Source: Mesorhizobium sp. LNHC252B00
GTDB lineage: Bacteria > Pseudomonadota > Alphaproteobacteria > Rhizobiales > Rhizobiaceae
Assembly: GCF_000502955.1 (NCBI RefSeq)
Contig: NZ_AYWO01000004.1
Span: 30,089 to 94,088, forward strand
Length of the DNA: 64,000 nt
Direction: 5' to 3'
Under the pieces are notes generated by a model. That model ran no database searches. It had not been told where the DNA came from and saw nothing but the letters and a program-made list of their open reading frames with translations. This document shows positions 1-9,497 of this stretch, piece by piece. The position numbers and the translations under genes are program-made. The stretch's first letter is position 1. Every line of letters begins with the position of its first letter.

Positions 1-336
1 CGCCAGGCGCAACTTGACCCGGCTGTTGGCGCGCAGGCGCTCTTTCGTGCACTGGCGCAGGAAGCGCAGGCTCCAGGCGAGGAAATAGGGATCGAAGCGC
101 AGTCGGACCTTGATGCCGAGATCATGGTTGTAGAGCGCGCGCAGGAATGTCTTCAACGCCGCCGGCGAAGCCCAGGCGGTAGCATCCCCCGGAGACACCA
201 GGCCGGCGTTCGACTGGCTGGTGCCGCGCGCCGGCGCCGCATGGCGCTCGATCACGGTGACCTCGTGGCCGTCGCTGGCCAGATAGAAGGCGGCCGCCGT
301 ACCGACGACACCGGCCCCGATCACCGTTATTTTCAT
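1..336 (-). CDS. D-amino-acid dehydrogenase-like FAD oxidoreductase (DadA family), N-terminal part
   Basis: Only the first 112 codons are in the window; the gene runs off the left edge. The ATG at 336 opens directly into a Rossmann dinucleotide-binding motif ([12 protein letters not shown]), then a beta strand ending in an acidic residue (VTVIER), as expected for FAD binding. The following stretch with SNAGLVSPG and WASP is typical of DadA-type flavoproteins that oxidatively deaminate D-amino acids at the membrane. The assignment rests on the N-terminus alone, so the substrate cannot be given; another member of the DAO superfamily is possible. It is read leftwards, as is galE upstream of it. 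Confidence 0.75.
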   Translation of the reverse strand, partial: MKITVIGAGVVGTAAAFYLASDGHEVTVIERHAAPARGTSQSNAGLVSPGDATAWASPAALKTFLRALYNHDLGIKVRLRFDPYFLAWSLRFLRQCTKERLRANSRVKLRLA

Positions 337-441
337 GCCATCCCCCCAAAGCGCCTCGCGGCGCGGCGCCTCCATGCCGTGCCGCGAATGCCTTCAATAG
401 CGCTTCACTGCCCGCCTTGCGAGCCCTTGCGAGAACCCGGC

Positions 442-1437
442 TCAGCCCCGAGCGGAGTTCTTGCCGGTCAGGATGCGCTCCCAGGCGAGCGCGTCGGCAA
501 CGATCTGGTCGAGGTCGTCGCGTTGCGGCTCCCAGCCGAGTTCGGCGCGGGCGAGATCCGAATTGGCAACCACCGCCGCGGCGTCGCCGGGACGGCGATC
601 GCCCATCTTCACCTCGAAATCATGGCCGAAGGCACGCCGCACGCTGTCGATGACCTCGAGCACCGAGTAGCCATGGCTATAGCCGCAATTGGCGACGAGG
701 CTTTGTCCGCCGGCGCGCAGCCGCTGAAGGGCCAGGCGGTGCGCCGCCGCCAGATCGCTGACATGGATGTAGTCGCGCATGCAGGTGCCATCCGGCGTCG
801 GATAATCGGTGCCGAACACCTGCATGAACGGCCGCTTGCCGAGCGCCGTCTCGCAGGCGACCTTGATCAGATGAGTGGCGCCCGGCGTCGACTGCCCGGT
901 GCGGCCCTTCGGGTCGGCGCCGGCGACGTTGAAATAGCGCAGCGCGGTATAGCGCAGGCCGTGCGCGATCGCCGCGTCGCGCAGCATCCATTCGCTCATC
1001 AGCTTGGACAGGCCATAGGGCGATTCCGGCGCCAGGCGGGCATCCTCGCGCACCGGCTCCAGTCCGGCGCCGCCATAGACGGCCGCGGTCGAGGAAAAGA
1101 TGAAATTGGGCACGCCCTCGCGCACCGCGGTTTCGATCAGCGTGCGCGTCTTGCAGGTGTTGTTCTCGTAATAGCCAAGCGGATCGGCGACCGATTCCGG
1201 GACCACGATGGAACCGGCGAAATGGATGATCGCTTCGACCTTGTTTTCCCTGATGATCGAGCCGACCAATTCCCTGTCGGCGACATCGCCAACCACCAGC
1301 TTTGCCTCCGGCGCTACCGCCCATTCGAAGCCGGTCGAAAGACGGTCGAGAACGACCACGCTCTCGCCGGCATCCAGCAGCTCCCAGACCATATGGCTGC
1401 CGATATAGCCGGCGCCGCCTGTTACCAAAACTGTCAT
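442..1437 (-). CDS. galE: UDP-glucose 4-epimerase
   Basis: A 331-residue short-chain dehydrogenase of the extended type. The NAD-binding motif GGAGYIG lies at residues 7-13, the catalytic Ser/Thr cluster SST at 115-117, and the catalytic YxxxK at Tyr141 and Lys145. The family interconverts UDP-glucose and UDP-galactose in the cytoplasm; in rhizobia such enzymes (GalE/ExoB) feed galactose into exopolysaccharide and LPS. Length and motif spacing match GalE well. It is followed at about 105 bp by the DadA-like gene on the same strand and is divergent from hemA. A long open frame on the opposite strand across galE is an antisense artefact. Confidence 0.93.
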   Translation of the reverse strand: MTVLVTGGAGYIGSHMVWELLDAGESVVVLDRLSTGFEWAVAPEAKLVVGDVADRELVGSIIRENKVEAIIHFAGSIVVPESVADPLGYYENNTCKTRTLIETAVREGVPNFIFSSTAAVYGGAGLEPVREDARLAPESPYGLSKLMSEWMLRDAAIAHGLRYTALRYFNVAGADPKGRTGQSTPGATHLIKVACETALGKRPFMQVFGTDYPTPDGTCMRDYIHVSDLAAAHRLALQRLRAGGQSLVANCGYSHGYSVLEVIDSVRRAFGHDFEVKMGDRRPGDAAAVVANSDLARAELGWEPQRDDLDQIVADALAWERILTGKNSARG

Positions 1438-1566
1438 CCGCGACCTCGCATCTCAAGATTTATCGGAAACTGTCTCAACCCCCGCCCTACTGGAAAGCCT
1501 GCCTGGTGGCCATTAGAACTCATGGTAACCAGCATTGTCTGCACGTGGCATCGTCCTGAAACAAAA

Positions 1567-1580
1567 TTGATCCACATCAA
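1567..1580 (+). promoter_or_regulatory. FixK/FNR-type box upstream of hemA
   Basis: TTGATCCACATCAA is a perfect match to the TTGAT-N4-ATCAA consensus of FNR/FixK-family regulators. It lies 124 bp before the hemA ATG inside the galE-hemA divergent region. Control of hemA by FixK-type regulators under low oxygen is known in rhizobia. Its use here is inferred. Confidence 0.65.
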
Positions 1581-1704
1581 GGGAATAGGCCACGATCCGT
1601 GGTCGATAGGAACAGGTCCGGGGCGTGGCATTTTGACCAGAAAGGCCTGGTGGACGACCAATAGGGCAATGATTATGATCCCGCGCAAAAATTGGGAAGC
1701 CGAC

Positions 1705-2982
1705 ATGAACTACCAGCGGTTCTTCGAGGAAGCGATCGACCAGCTCCATGCTGAGCGTCGCTACCGCGTTTTCGCCGACCTCGAGCGAATCGCGGGCAAG
1801 TTTCCGCGCGCCATCTGGCGTTCCAACGGCCGCGCCGAGGAAATCACCGTCTGGTGCTCCAACGATTATCTCGGCATGGGCCAGCATCCCGATGTCATCG
1901 CCGCGTTCCAGGATGCAGCCGGCAGGATGGGCTCGGGCGCCGGCGGCACCCGCAACATTTCCGGCACCAGCAACCCGCTGGTAGAGCTCGAACTGGAGCT
2001 TGCCGACCTGCACGAAAAGGAAGCGGCACTCGTCTTCACCTCCGGCTTCGTTTCCAACGAAGCCTCGATCTCGACCATCGCGCGGCTTTTGCCCAATTGC
2101 CTGATCATCTCGGACGAACTGAACCACGCCTCGATGATCGAAGGCGTACGGCGCTCGGGCGCCGAGAAGAAGATCTTCCGTCACAATGACGTCGCGCACC
2201 TGGAAAGCCTGTTGCAGGCGGCGGGCCGCGAACGCGCCAAGCTGATTATCTTCGAAAGCGTCTATTCGATGGATGGCGACATCGCGCCAATCAAGCAGAT
2301 CGTCGAGCTCGCCGAGCGCTACAACGCCATGACCTATATCGACGAAGTGCATGCCGTCGGCATGTACGGACCACGCGGCGGCGGCATCACCGAGCGCGAA
2401 GGCCTGGCCGACCGCATCGACATCATCGAAGGCACGCTGGCCAAGGCATTCGGCACGCTAGGCGGCTACATCGCCGGCACCAGTGCAGTGATCGACGCCG
2501 TACGCTCCTATGCGCCGGGCTTCATCTTCACCACCGCGCTGCCGCCGGCGATCGCGGCTGCCGCGACCGCGTCGATCCGCCATCTCAAGCGCTCGCAGGC
2601 CGAGCGCGACGCCCAGCAGCAGCAGGCCGCGAGGACCAAGCAGATACTCTCTGCCGCCGGCCTGCCGGTGATGGACTCGCCGACCCACATCGTGCCAGTC
2701 TTGGTTGGCGATCCGGAACTTTGCAAGATGGCCAGCGACCGCCTGCTCGGCGTTCACGGCCTTTACATCCAGCCGATCAACTACCCGACCGTGCCGCGCG
2801 GCACGGAGCGGCTGCGCATCACGCCGACGCCGTTCCACTCCGATGCACTGATCGCCGAACTGCAGGACGCGCTGGTCGAGACCTGGGACGCGCTCGGCAT
2901 TCCCTACGGCTCCGCCGGTCGGCCGTCCGTGGCCAAGAGCGACCGGATCATTCCGCTGCTGGTGCCCAAGTCAGGCGGCTGA
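1705..2982 (+). CDS. hemA: 5-aminolevulinate synthase
   Basis: Pyridoxal-phosphate enzyme condensing glycine and succinyl-CoA to 5-aminolevulinate, the first step of the alphaproteobacterial C4 haem pathway. The 425-residue protein starts [11 protein letters not shown] with the family's [10 protein letters not shown] segment. It carries the substrate-binding [10 protein letters not shown] region, the PLP-site segment [12 protein letters not shown] and the Schiff-base lysine Lys247 in [11 protein letters not shown]. Length fits the 400-430 residues usual for rhizobial HemA. The ATG at 1705 was chosen because the homologous N-terminus begins here and a GGGAAG precedes it; the same frame stays open far upstream but that part is antisense to galE. 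The FixK-type box at 1567 suggests microaerobic control. The gene is convergent with the aminotransferase, 48 bp away. Confidence 0.96.
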   Translation: MNYQRFFEEAIDQLHAERRYRVFADLERIAGKFPRAIWRSNGRAEEITVWCSNDYLGMGQHPDVIAAFQDAAGRMGSGAGGTRNISGTSNPLVELELELADLHEKEAALVFTSGFVSNEASISTIARLLPNCLIISDELNHASMIEGVRRSGAEKKIFRHNDVAHLESLLQAAGRERAKLIIFESVYSMDGDIAPIKQIVELAERYNAMTYIDEVHAVGMYGPRGGGITEREGLADRIDIIEGTLAKAFGTLGGYIAGTSAVIDAVRSYAPGFIFTTALPPAIAAAATASIRHLKRSQAERDAQQQQAARTKQILSAAGLPVMDSPTHIVPVLVGDPELCKMASDRLLGVHGLYIQPINYPTVPRGTERLRITPTPFHSDALIAELQDALVETWDALGIPYGSAGRPSVAKSDRIIPLLVPKSGG

Positions 2983-3030
2983 AAAACTCTCCTCCGGCGG
3001 CCATCTGACGCGGGTTTCTGCGTCAACGGC

Positions 3031-4197
3031 TCAAACAGTCTTCATCCAATTCGCCAGACGATGCGCCGCTTCCTCGATCTGGTCGAGGCGGCGGTGGAAG
3101 CACAGCCTGAGGAAGGCTTCGCCGCCGGGGCCGAAAGCCGTGCCGGGAGCCAGGCCGACATTGGCTTTGTCGACGATGTCGAAGGCAGCAGTGCGTGAAT
3201 CTGTGATGCCGTCGACCGTGAAGAAAAGATAGAACGCACCTTGCGGCACGGTGAACCGGGCACGGCCGGCGGCGCCGAGAATGCCGCAGACCAGATCGCG
3301 CGCCTTGCGCGCCCGCTCTACCTGTTCGGCAACGAAGGCATCGCCTTCATCAAGGGCCGCAACCGCGCCGCGCTGCATGAACTGGGCAACGCCGGAATTC
3401 GAATACTGGATCAAGTTCTCGAACACCTGCTGCAGGGACGGATGTGTCTTGATCCAGCCGACACGCCAGCCGGTCATCGCCCAGTTCTTGGAAAAACTGT
3501 TGACGTAGAGGATGCGATCCTCCGCCGTCGCGATGTCGAGGAAAGACGGCGCGCGGCCAGGGCCATAGTGGAACAGCGAATAGATCTCGTCGGCGATGAT
3601 CCAGATATTTTTGGCGCGCGCGAGATCGAGGATTGCCTGCAAGGTCTCGTGATCGGCGGTCCAGCCGGTGGGATTGGACGGCGTGTTGATGAACAGTGCC
3701 TTTGTGCGCGGCGTGATCGCCGCTGCGATCTTCTCGACGTCGCAGGACCAGCCATTGCCGGAATGGTCCAGCGTGACCGCAACAGGAATGGCTCCCGCTA
3801 TCGCCGCGGCGGCGTCGAAATTCGGCCAAGCCGGTGACAGATAAACCACCTCGTCGCCGGCGCCGGCGAGCGCGTCGAGCGCCAGCTGGATGGCATGCAT
3901 GCCGGATCCGGTGACGATGAATTGTTCCTCCGGGAAGGTTTTGCCGAAATGCCTGGCGTAGTAGCGGGAAAGCGCCTGCCTGAGATCGGGGATGCCTTTC
4001 TGCCAGGTGTAGAACGTTTCGCCGCCGGCTAGCGCCTTCGACGCGGCATCGGTGATGAACGGAGGCGTCGGCAGGTCGCCCTCACCGGCCCAGAGCGGGA
4101 TCATGCCCTCGCGCAAGCGGCCGTAATTGACCACGGCGACAATGCCGCTTTCGGGCGCGGCGCGGGCTTCGGCGTGAAGGCTGTCGATCAGGGTCAT
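3031..4197 (-). CDS. Class I/II pyridoxal-phosphate aminotransferase
   Basis: A 388-residue fold-type I aminotransferase of the aspartate aminotransferase superfamily. The NTPSNPTG motif is at 171-178, IADEIY with the cofactor-binding Asp203 follows, the PLP lysine is Lys237 in SFSKNWAMTGWR, and LRLCF with the carboxylate-binding arginine is near the C-terminus. The fold and catalytic residues are clear but the amino donor is not; aspartate, aromatic and alanine-type enzymes all fall in this group. It is a single gene, convergent with hemA and preceded by the mscL terminator, so it does not look co-transcribed with mscL. Confidence 0.85.
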   Translation of the reverse strand: MTLIDSLHAEARAAPESGIVAVVNYGRLREGMIPLWAGEGDLPTPPFITDAASKALAGGETFYTWQKGIPDLRQALSRYYARHFGKTFPEEQFIVTGSGMHAIQLALDALAGAGDEVVYLSPAWPNFDAAAAIAGAIPVAVTLDHSGNGWSCDVEKIAAAITPRTKALFINTPSNPTGWTADHETLQAILDLARAKNIWIIADEIYSLFHYGPGRAPSFLDIATAEDRILYVNSFSKNWAMTGWRVGWIKTHPSLQQVFENLIQYSNSGVAQFMQRGAVAALDEGDAFVAEQVERARKARDLVCGILGAAGRARFTVPQGAFYLFFTVDGITDSRTAAFDIVDKANVGLAPGTAFGPGGEAFLRLCFHRRLDQIEEAAHRLANWMKTV

Positions 4198-4256
4198 GGG
4201 CGGGTCCGTTCCGATCTCGGGCGTTGATCGGCGCTCCTTAGCAGATGCGAAAACAG

Positions 4257-4286
4257 AAAACCCCGGCCGCGAACGACCGGGGTTTT
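4257..4286 (-). terminator. Rho-independent terminator after mscL
   Basis: AAAACCCCGG at 4257-4266 pairs perfectly with CCGGGGTTTT at 4277-4286. Read on the minus strand the hairpin is followed by a T-rich stretch (TTTTCTGTTTT), and it lies 22 bp beyond the mscL stop codon. Confidence 0.8.
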
Positions 4287-4308
4287 GGTCCAGAAGAGCC
4301 TGATCCGT

Positions 4309-4731
4309 CTATCTCCTGGCGAGCAAGTCGCGAATTTCGGTGAGCAGCGCGACATCGGCGGGCGGCGCAGCGGCCGGCGCAGCGGGCTTCTCGCGCTCAA
4401 GCCGCTTGCGCATGTTGTTCACCGCCTTGACCATCAGGAAGATGATGAAGGCGAGGATAAGGAAGTTCAACGCTACGGTTATGAAGCTGCCATACGCGAA
4501 AACAGCGCCTTGCTTTTTAGCGTCTGCCAGCGAGGTGGCGTTGACGGCCGAGGAGAGCCCCAGGAAATAGTTGTTGAAGTCCAGGCCGCCGAAAATCGCG
4601 CCGACGATCGGCATGATGATGTCGTTGACGAGGGAATCGACGATCTTGCCAAAGGCCGCGCCGATGATGACGCCGACCGCAAGGTCCATCACATTGCCCT
4701 TGGAAATGAATTCCTGGAACTCTTTCAGCAT
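4309..4731 (-). CDS. mscL: Large-conductance mechanosensitive channel
   Basis: A 140-residue inner-membrane channel that opens at high membrane tension to release solutes in osmotic downshock. The sequence begins [31 protein letters not shown] in outline, the highly conserved N-terminal helix and TM1 with the gate residues, followed by the periplasmic loop and TM2 ([19 protein letters not shown]), and ends with a charged C-terminal helix after an Ala/Pro linker. The start at 4731 is fixed by a GGAGGG ribosome site 5-6 bases upstream and by the family N-terminus; longer in-frame starts add unrelated sequence. It is monocistronic, with its own terminator. Confidence 0.97.
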   Translation of the reverse strand: MLKEFQEFISKGNVMDLAVGVIIGAAFGKIVDSLVNDIIMPIVGAIFGGLDFNNYFLGLSSAVNATSLADAKKQGAVFAYGSFITVALNFLILAFIIFLMVKAVNNMRKRLEREKPAAPAAAPPADVALLTEIRDLLARR

Positions 4732-4875
4732 TCGACCCTCCTTGTCATGACCGGCCGAGCTGCCGTTTCCCGTCCTCAGGCATCGACCCGAGGACGAACA
4801 TAACAAAAACCTCCGGTTGCAACATCGGCAAAAAGCAGGAAGCAACCGGTTTCTCCTTCCCCGACGGCCGTCCGG

Positions 4876-4960
4876 TAAAGCGCGTCACGCCGCGCTTTGG
4901 GCCTCTTGTTCTTGCGCATGCCGTTGCCCAAAACTGCTGCGCTTCTTGGTCGACATGCAT
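4876..4960 (+). repeat. Composite palindromic intergenic repeat, degenerate copy A
   Basis: A TAAAGCGCG...CGCGCTTTG palindrome is followed by a GCGCATGCCG...CGACATGCAT dyad. The same two-part layout occurs at 40519-40621 and, reversed, at 61569-61673. It occupies much of the 339-bp gap between mscL and the kinase gene; no gene is seen there. Confidence 0.6.
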
Positions 4961-5070
4961 CGGAAATCACAGCCTTCATGCATCCAAAGCCGTGATGGAC
5001 TCGGAAGCCAAGCTGTGATTGCGTCTGGGCAAGCCGGGTTGAAATTCGGCACAAGGAGGATATTGCCGGC

Positions 5071-8000
5071 GTGCAGGGCTTGTTCATCGTCATCATCGCG
5101 ATCGCCTATGTGACGCTGCTGTTCGCCATCGCCAGCCTGGGCGACCGCCGCTCGGCCATTTCCGAGCCAAGCCGGGCCCGGCCCTTCATCTATGCGCTCA
5201 GTCTGGCGATCTACTGCACGTCGTGGACATTCTTCGGCTCGGTCGGCCTCTCCTCCGAACGCGGCCTCGAATTCCTCGGCATCTATACCGGCCCGGTGCT
5301 GGTGTTCGTGTTCGGCTTTCCGCTGCTCAACCGCATCGTCCGGCTGGCCAAGACCGAGAAGATCACCTCGATCGCCGACTTCCTCGGCGCCCGCTACGGC
5401 AAGAGTTTTACTGTCGCTGCGATCGCCACGCTGATCGCCACCATCGGCGCGGTGCCCTATATCGCGCTGCAGTTGAAGGCGATCTCCGGTTCGGTCAGCC
5501 TGATGGTCGAGCACTATACGGGATCGCCGCCCTCCTTCGATCCCTTCGTCAGCGACATCTCGCTGGTCGTCGCCATGCTGCTGGCGCTGTTTGCGGTGCT
5601 GTTCGGCACACGCCACGCCGACGCCACTGAACACCAGGACGGGCTGGTGCTGGCGGTTGCGGTGGAAACCGTGGTCAAGCTTGCCGCTTTCCTGGCGATC
5701 GGCCTGATGGTCACCTTCCTGATCTTCGGCGGCCCGGGCGATATGTTCGCCAAGCTTGCCCAGAATGTGCAGGTTCGGCAGGCGATGAGCTACAACACCT
5801 CGCTGGCCACCTGGCTGGTGCTGACTTGCCTGAGCGGCTTTGCCATCGTCATGCTGCCGCGGCAGTTCTACGTCACCATCGTCGAGAACCGTGGCGAGGC
5901 CGAATTGCGCACCGCGACATGGGTGTTTCCGCTCTACCTCGTAGCGATCAATCTGTTCGTGCTGCCGATCGCCTTTGCTGGCCTGTCGCTGGTCGGCACG
6001 GGGACCAGCAGCGATCTCTACGTGCTGTCGCTGCCCTTGTTCAGCGGCCATGACGTGCTGGCGATGGCGGCCTTTATCGGCGGGCTGTCGGCGGCAACCG
6101 CTATGGTGATCGTCGAGAGCGTGGCGCTGTCGATCATGATCTCCAACGACCTGATCATCCCGCTGTTCGTGCGCCGGCTGTTGCGGACGACCACTTCCGA
6201 GAACGAGGATTGGTCGACGCTCATCCTCAACGTGCGGCGCGGGGCGATCTTCATCCTGCTGTTCATCGCCTTCCTCTACTATCGCGAGAGCACCAACAGC
6301 GTGCGCCTGTCGTCGATCGGCCTGATGTCGTTCGCGGCCATCGCCCAGTTCGCGCCGGCGCTGATCGGCGGGCTGATCTGGCGCGGCGCCAATGGCCGGG
6401 GTGCGGCGCTGGGCATGGTCGCCGGCATCCTCGCCTGGGGCTACACGCTGCTGTTTCCATCGCTTGCCGCATCCGATACCGGCATCATCGTGCACGGGCT
6501 GTTTGGCTTCGAGGCGTTACGGCCGCAGGCCCTGTTCGGCACCGTCGCCGAACCGCTGAACCACGGCGTATTGTGGAGCCTGTCGATCAACGCGGTGTTC
6601 TTCGTGCTGGGTTCCCTCTCGCGCGCATCGGTTCCGCTGGAACGCATCCAGGCGTCGATCTTCGTGCCTCGCGATGCCGGTCCGATGCCCAGCCTGCGCC
6701 GCTTCCGCACCGCCATCACCGTCAACGACCTCAAGGATACGATCGGGCGCTATCTCGGCGTCGAGCGCACCGAGCGCTCCTTCCAGTCGTTCGAAAGGAC
6801 CAACGGCACTTCGCTGCACGGCAACGAGCAGGCGAGCATGGACGTCATCCGCTTTTCCGAGCAACTGCTGGCCAGCGCCGTCGGTTCCTCCTCGGCACGG
6901 CTGATCCTGTCGCTGCTGTTTCGACGCCACGACCGCGAATCCAAGGATGCCTTTCGCTTGCTCGACGACGCCACCGAGGCGCTGCAGCACAATCGCGACC
7001 TGCTTCAGATTGCGCTCGACCAGATGGAGCAAGGCATCACAGTCTTCGATCGGGACTTCCGCCTGATCTGCTGGAACCGGCAGTACCGGGCGCTTTTCGA
7101 CCTGCCCGACGAGATGGGCCAGGTCGGCGTCTCGCTCGACCGCATCCTGCGCCATCTTGCCGAGCGCGGCGACATCCCTGCCGACCAGCGCGTGGCCATG
7201 CTCAACCGGCTGACCAGTTTCGTCAGCCCCTGGCAGATGGAGCTGAAGACCAGCGGCCGCATCCTGGAGCTGCGCTCCAACCCAATGCCGGACGGCGGCA
7301 TAGTCGCGACCTATGCCGACATTTCCGGACGCGTCGAACAGGATCTGGCGCTGAAGCGGGCCAATGAATCGCTGGAGCAGCGCGTCAAGACCCGCACCAT
7401 GGAGCTGACGCGGGTCAACGAGGAGTTGACTCGGGTCAACGAGGAGCTGGCGCAGGCGCAGATGCTGGCCGAGGAGGCCAATCTCGGCAAGACGCGCTTC
7501 CTCGCCGCCGCTGGCCACGACATCCTGCAGCCATTGAACGCCGCACGGCTCTATTGCTCATCGCTGATCGAGAAAGCCGGCAAGGGGCCTGCCGGCAAGG
7601 CGGCGGTCAACATCGAATCCTCGCTGGAATCGGTCGAGACCATCCTTGGCGCCGTGCTCGACATCTCCCGCCTCGACGCCGGCGCGATGAAGCCGGACGA
7701 TAGCGCCTTCAACCTCGATGGATTGCTGCGCCAGATCGGCAACGACTTTCGGCCGCTCGCCGCCGAAAAGAAGCTCGAGCTGACGATCATGCCGTCATCG
7801 CTGACCGTGACCACGGACCGTAACCTTTTGCGCCGCCTGATCCAGAACCTCGTCTCCAACGCCATCAAATACACGCGCCACGGCCGTGTGCTGGTCGGCG
7901 TCAGGCGGCGCGGCGAACTGGCCGAGATCCAGGTGGTCGACACCGGCATCGGCATCGCCGGCGACAAGCTGAACACCGTCTTTCGCGAATTCACCCGGCT

Positions 8001-8580
8001 CGACGAAGGCGCGCGCGAAGCCGAGGGCCTCGGCCTCGGCCTCTCCATCGTCGACCGCATCGCCCGGGTATTGCGCCTGGAGATCCGGATCTTTTCCAAT
8101 CCCGGCAAGGGCACGCGCTTTTCCGTCATCCTGCCGGTGGCGGCCGTGCAGGAGCCGCGACGCGAAATCGAAACCAGGGCTCCTGCCCGCGCGACGGCTT
8201 CGCTGGCCGGGTTGCACGTGCTGTGCATCGATAACGACGCCCGCATCCTCGACGGCATGCGGCTCCTGCTCGAAGGCTGGGGCTGCAATGTCGATACGGT
8301 GTCCGGCTCAAAGGATCTGGAGAGTTCTGCGATGCCCCGCCCGGACATCGTCCTTGCCGACTACCATCTCGACGGCGAAACCGGTCTCGATATCATCGCC
8401 AGACTGCGCGCGATCCATGGCGATGACCTGACGGCCGTGCTGGTCACCGCCGACCGTTCCAACGAGGTGCGCACTGCCGCGGGCGGGCTTGAGATTCCGG
8501 TGATCAACAAGCCGCTGAAACCTGCGGTGCTGCGCTCGATGATGGCTAGGGTCAGGCGGCTGGCATCGGCGGCCGAATAG
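5071..8580 (+). CDS. Transporter-fused hybrid sensor histidine kinase, CrbS/MxtR-like
   Basis: A 1169-residue membrane sensor. Residues about 1-520 form a sodium:solute-symporter (SLC5/SSS) domain with about a dozen membrane segments. A linker is followed by a PAS domain near 643-740 (QGITVFDRDFRLICWN), a coiled coil (740-800), a HisKA domain with the phospho-acceptor His816 (AAAGHDILQPLN), an ATPase domain (NLVSNAIKY, DTGIGI, GLGLGLSI) and a receiver domain with Asp1097 (VLADYHLDG). The order matches CrbS/MxtR-type kinases, which in other proteobacteria govern acetate and alcohol use together with a LuxR-type regulator. Such a regulator is encoded convergently, 115 bp away. The start is a GTG with AAGGAGG about 12 bases upstream. 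The ligand is not visible from sequence. Confidence 0.9.
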   Translation: MQGLFIVIIAIAYVTLLFAIASLGDRRSAISEPSRARPFIYALSLAIYCTSWTFFGSVGLSSERGLEFLGIYTGPVLVFVFGFPLLNRIVRLAKTEKITSIADFLGARYGKSFTVAAIATLIATIGAVPYIALQLKAISGSVSLMVEHYTGSPPSFDPFVSDISLVVAMLLALFAVLFGTRHADATEHQDGLVLAVAVETVVKLAAFLAIGLMVTFLIFGGPGDMFAKLAQNVQVRQAMSYNTSLATWLVLTCLSGFAIVMLPRQFYVTIVENRGEAELRTATWVFPLYLVAINLFVLPIAFAGLSLVGTGTSSDLYVLSLPLFSGHDVLAMAAFIGGLSAATAMVIVESVALSIMISNDLIIPLFVRRLLRTTTSENEDWSTLILNVRRGAIFILLFIAFLYYRESTNSVRLSSIGLMSFAAIAQFAPALIGGLIWRGANGRGAALGMVAGILAWGYTLLFPSLAASDTGIIVHGLFGFEALRPQALFGTVAEPLNHGVLWSLSINAVFFVLGSLSRASVPLERIQASIFVPRDAGPMPSLRRFRTAITVNDLKDTIGRYLGVERTERSFQSFERTNGTSLHGNEQASMDVIRFSEQLLASAVGSSSARLILSLLFRRHDRESKDAFRLLDDATEALQHNRDLLQIALDQMEQGITVFDRDFRLICWNRQYRALFDLPDEMGQVGVSLDRILRHLAERGDIPADQRVAMLNRLTSFVSPWQMELKTSGRILELRSNPMPDGGIVATYADISGRVEQDLALKRANESLEQRVKTRTMELTRVNEELTRVNEELAQAQMLAEEANLGKTRFLAAAGHDILQPLNAARLYCSSLIEKAGKGPAGKAAVNIESSLESVETILGAVLDISRLDAGAMKPDDSAFNLDGLLRQIGNDFRPLAAEKKLELTIMPSSLTVTTDRNLLRRLIQNLVSNAIKYTRHGRVLVGVRRRGELAEIQVVDTGIGIAGDKLNTVFREFTRLDEGAREAEGLGLGLSIVDRIARVLRLEIRIFSNPGKGTRFSVILPVAAVQEPRREIETRAPARATASLAGLHVLCIDNDARILDGMRLLLEGWGCNVDTVSGSKDLESSAMPRPDIVLADYHLDGETGLDIIARLRAIHGDDLTAVLVTADRSNEVRTAAGGLEIPVINKPLKPAVLRSMMARVRRLASAAE

Positions 8581-8695
8581 CGTCAAAAGGCGGGCGGCCA
8601 TCAGTTCCGCGAGTTCCAACGCGCGACCGATCGGGCGGACCGAGGTTCAGTACTCTGATTGAATAGTATTCTGATCGAACAGGGCGCCCTGGCGA

Positions 8696-9376
8696 TCAGC
8701 TCGTCGGCTGCAGCGGGTCGCTGCCGATCTTTGACAGGAGGATCACCGCCTGGGTGCGGCTGTCGACGCCGAGCTTCTGCAGGATGGCCGAGACATGCGC
8801 CTTGATGGTGGCCTCGGAGACGCCGAGTTCGTAGGCGATCTGCTTGTTGAGCAGGCCCTCGGCCAGCATGCCGAGCACGCGGGTCTGCTGCGGCGTCAGC
8901 GCCTGCAGCCGCTTGATCAGGTCTGATATTTCGGGATCCCGCTCGACGCCGAGATCGACCCCGACGGGTGCTGCAATATCGCCGGCAAGCACCGACTGTA
9001 CGGCGCTACGAATCTCTTCCATGCTGGCCGATTTGGAGATGAAGCCGGAAGCGCCGAGATCGAGCGCCCGCCTGATGGTCGCCGGATCGTCGTGCGCCGA
9101 CACCACGACGAGTGGCACCGCCGGATGGATACCACGCAGCGAGATGAGGCCGGAGAGGCCGCTGGCGCCCGGCATCGACAGGTCGAGCAGCACCAGATCG
9201 ACATCCTCGTTGGCCACGACCAGCGCCTTGGCGCTCTCGAAATCGCCGGCCTCGTGGATGGCGGCGACATTGCCGATGCCGGCGAGCGCTTCGCGCAGCG
9301 CACCGCGAAACAGTGGATGATCGTCGGCGATGACGAAAGAATAGCCTGCCGGCAAATGTCCCTCCCCGAATCCCAC
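8696..9376 (-). CDS. LuxR/NarL-family response regulator, CrbR/ErdR-like
   Basis: A 226-residue two-domain regulator. The N-terminal receiver has the acidic pair ADDH at 17-20, the phospho-acceptor Asp65 in LVLLDLSMPG and the conserved lysine in SKSAS. The C-terminal LuxR-type helix-turn-helix contains LTPQQTRVLGMLAEGLLNKQ and VSEATIKAHVSAILQKLGV. The neighbouring convergent hybrid kinase is its likely partner. The GTG at 9376 gives the annotated start; a TTG at 9355 preceded by GGGGAGG is an equally good start and would remove seven residues. Assignment to the CrbR/ErdR branch is an inference from the pairing and the HTH sequence. Confidence 0.88.
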   Translation of the reverse strand: MGFGEGHLPAGYSFVIADDHPLFRGALREALAGIGNVAAIHEAGDFESAKALVVANEDVDLVLLDLSMPGASGLSGLISLRGIHPAVPLVVVSAHDDPATIRRALDLGASGFISKSASMEEIRSAVQSVLAGDIAAPVGVDLGVERDPEISDLIKRLQALTPQQTRVLGMLAEGLLNKQIAYELGVSEATIKAHVSAILQKLGVDSRTQAVILLSKIGSDPLQPTS

Positions 9377-9497
9377 GATGATTTTTTGGCCTTTTTCGGG
9401 ATCAGTTGAACGATTATGAGGGGCGGCGCGCTGTTTTCAAGCGGCAAAGCCAGCGCGTCGCGTTTCCCCTGCTGAAATCAAAATGCTACAGCGATGC

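Noticed and set aside
124-1704. Very long plus-strand open frame running across the galE region into hemA
   Set aside because: It is antisense to galE and rich in Arg/Gly/His with no family features; only the part from 1705 is the real HemA.
3006-3025. Hairpin TGACGC/GCGTCA between hemA and the aminotransferase gene as a terminator
   Set aside because: A 6-bp stem with an 8-base loop and no T run on either strand is too weak to call.
4885-6495. 536-codon open frame antisense to the histidine kinase gene
   Set aside because: Its composition is His/Gln/Asp/Arg-rich as expected for the complement of a GC-rich coding frame, and the opposite strand encodes a clear transporter domain.
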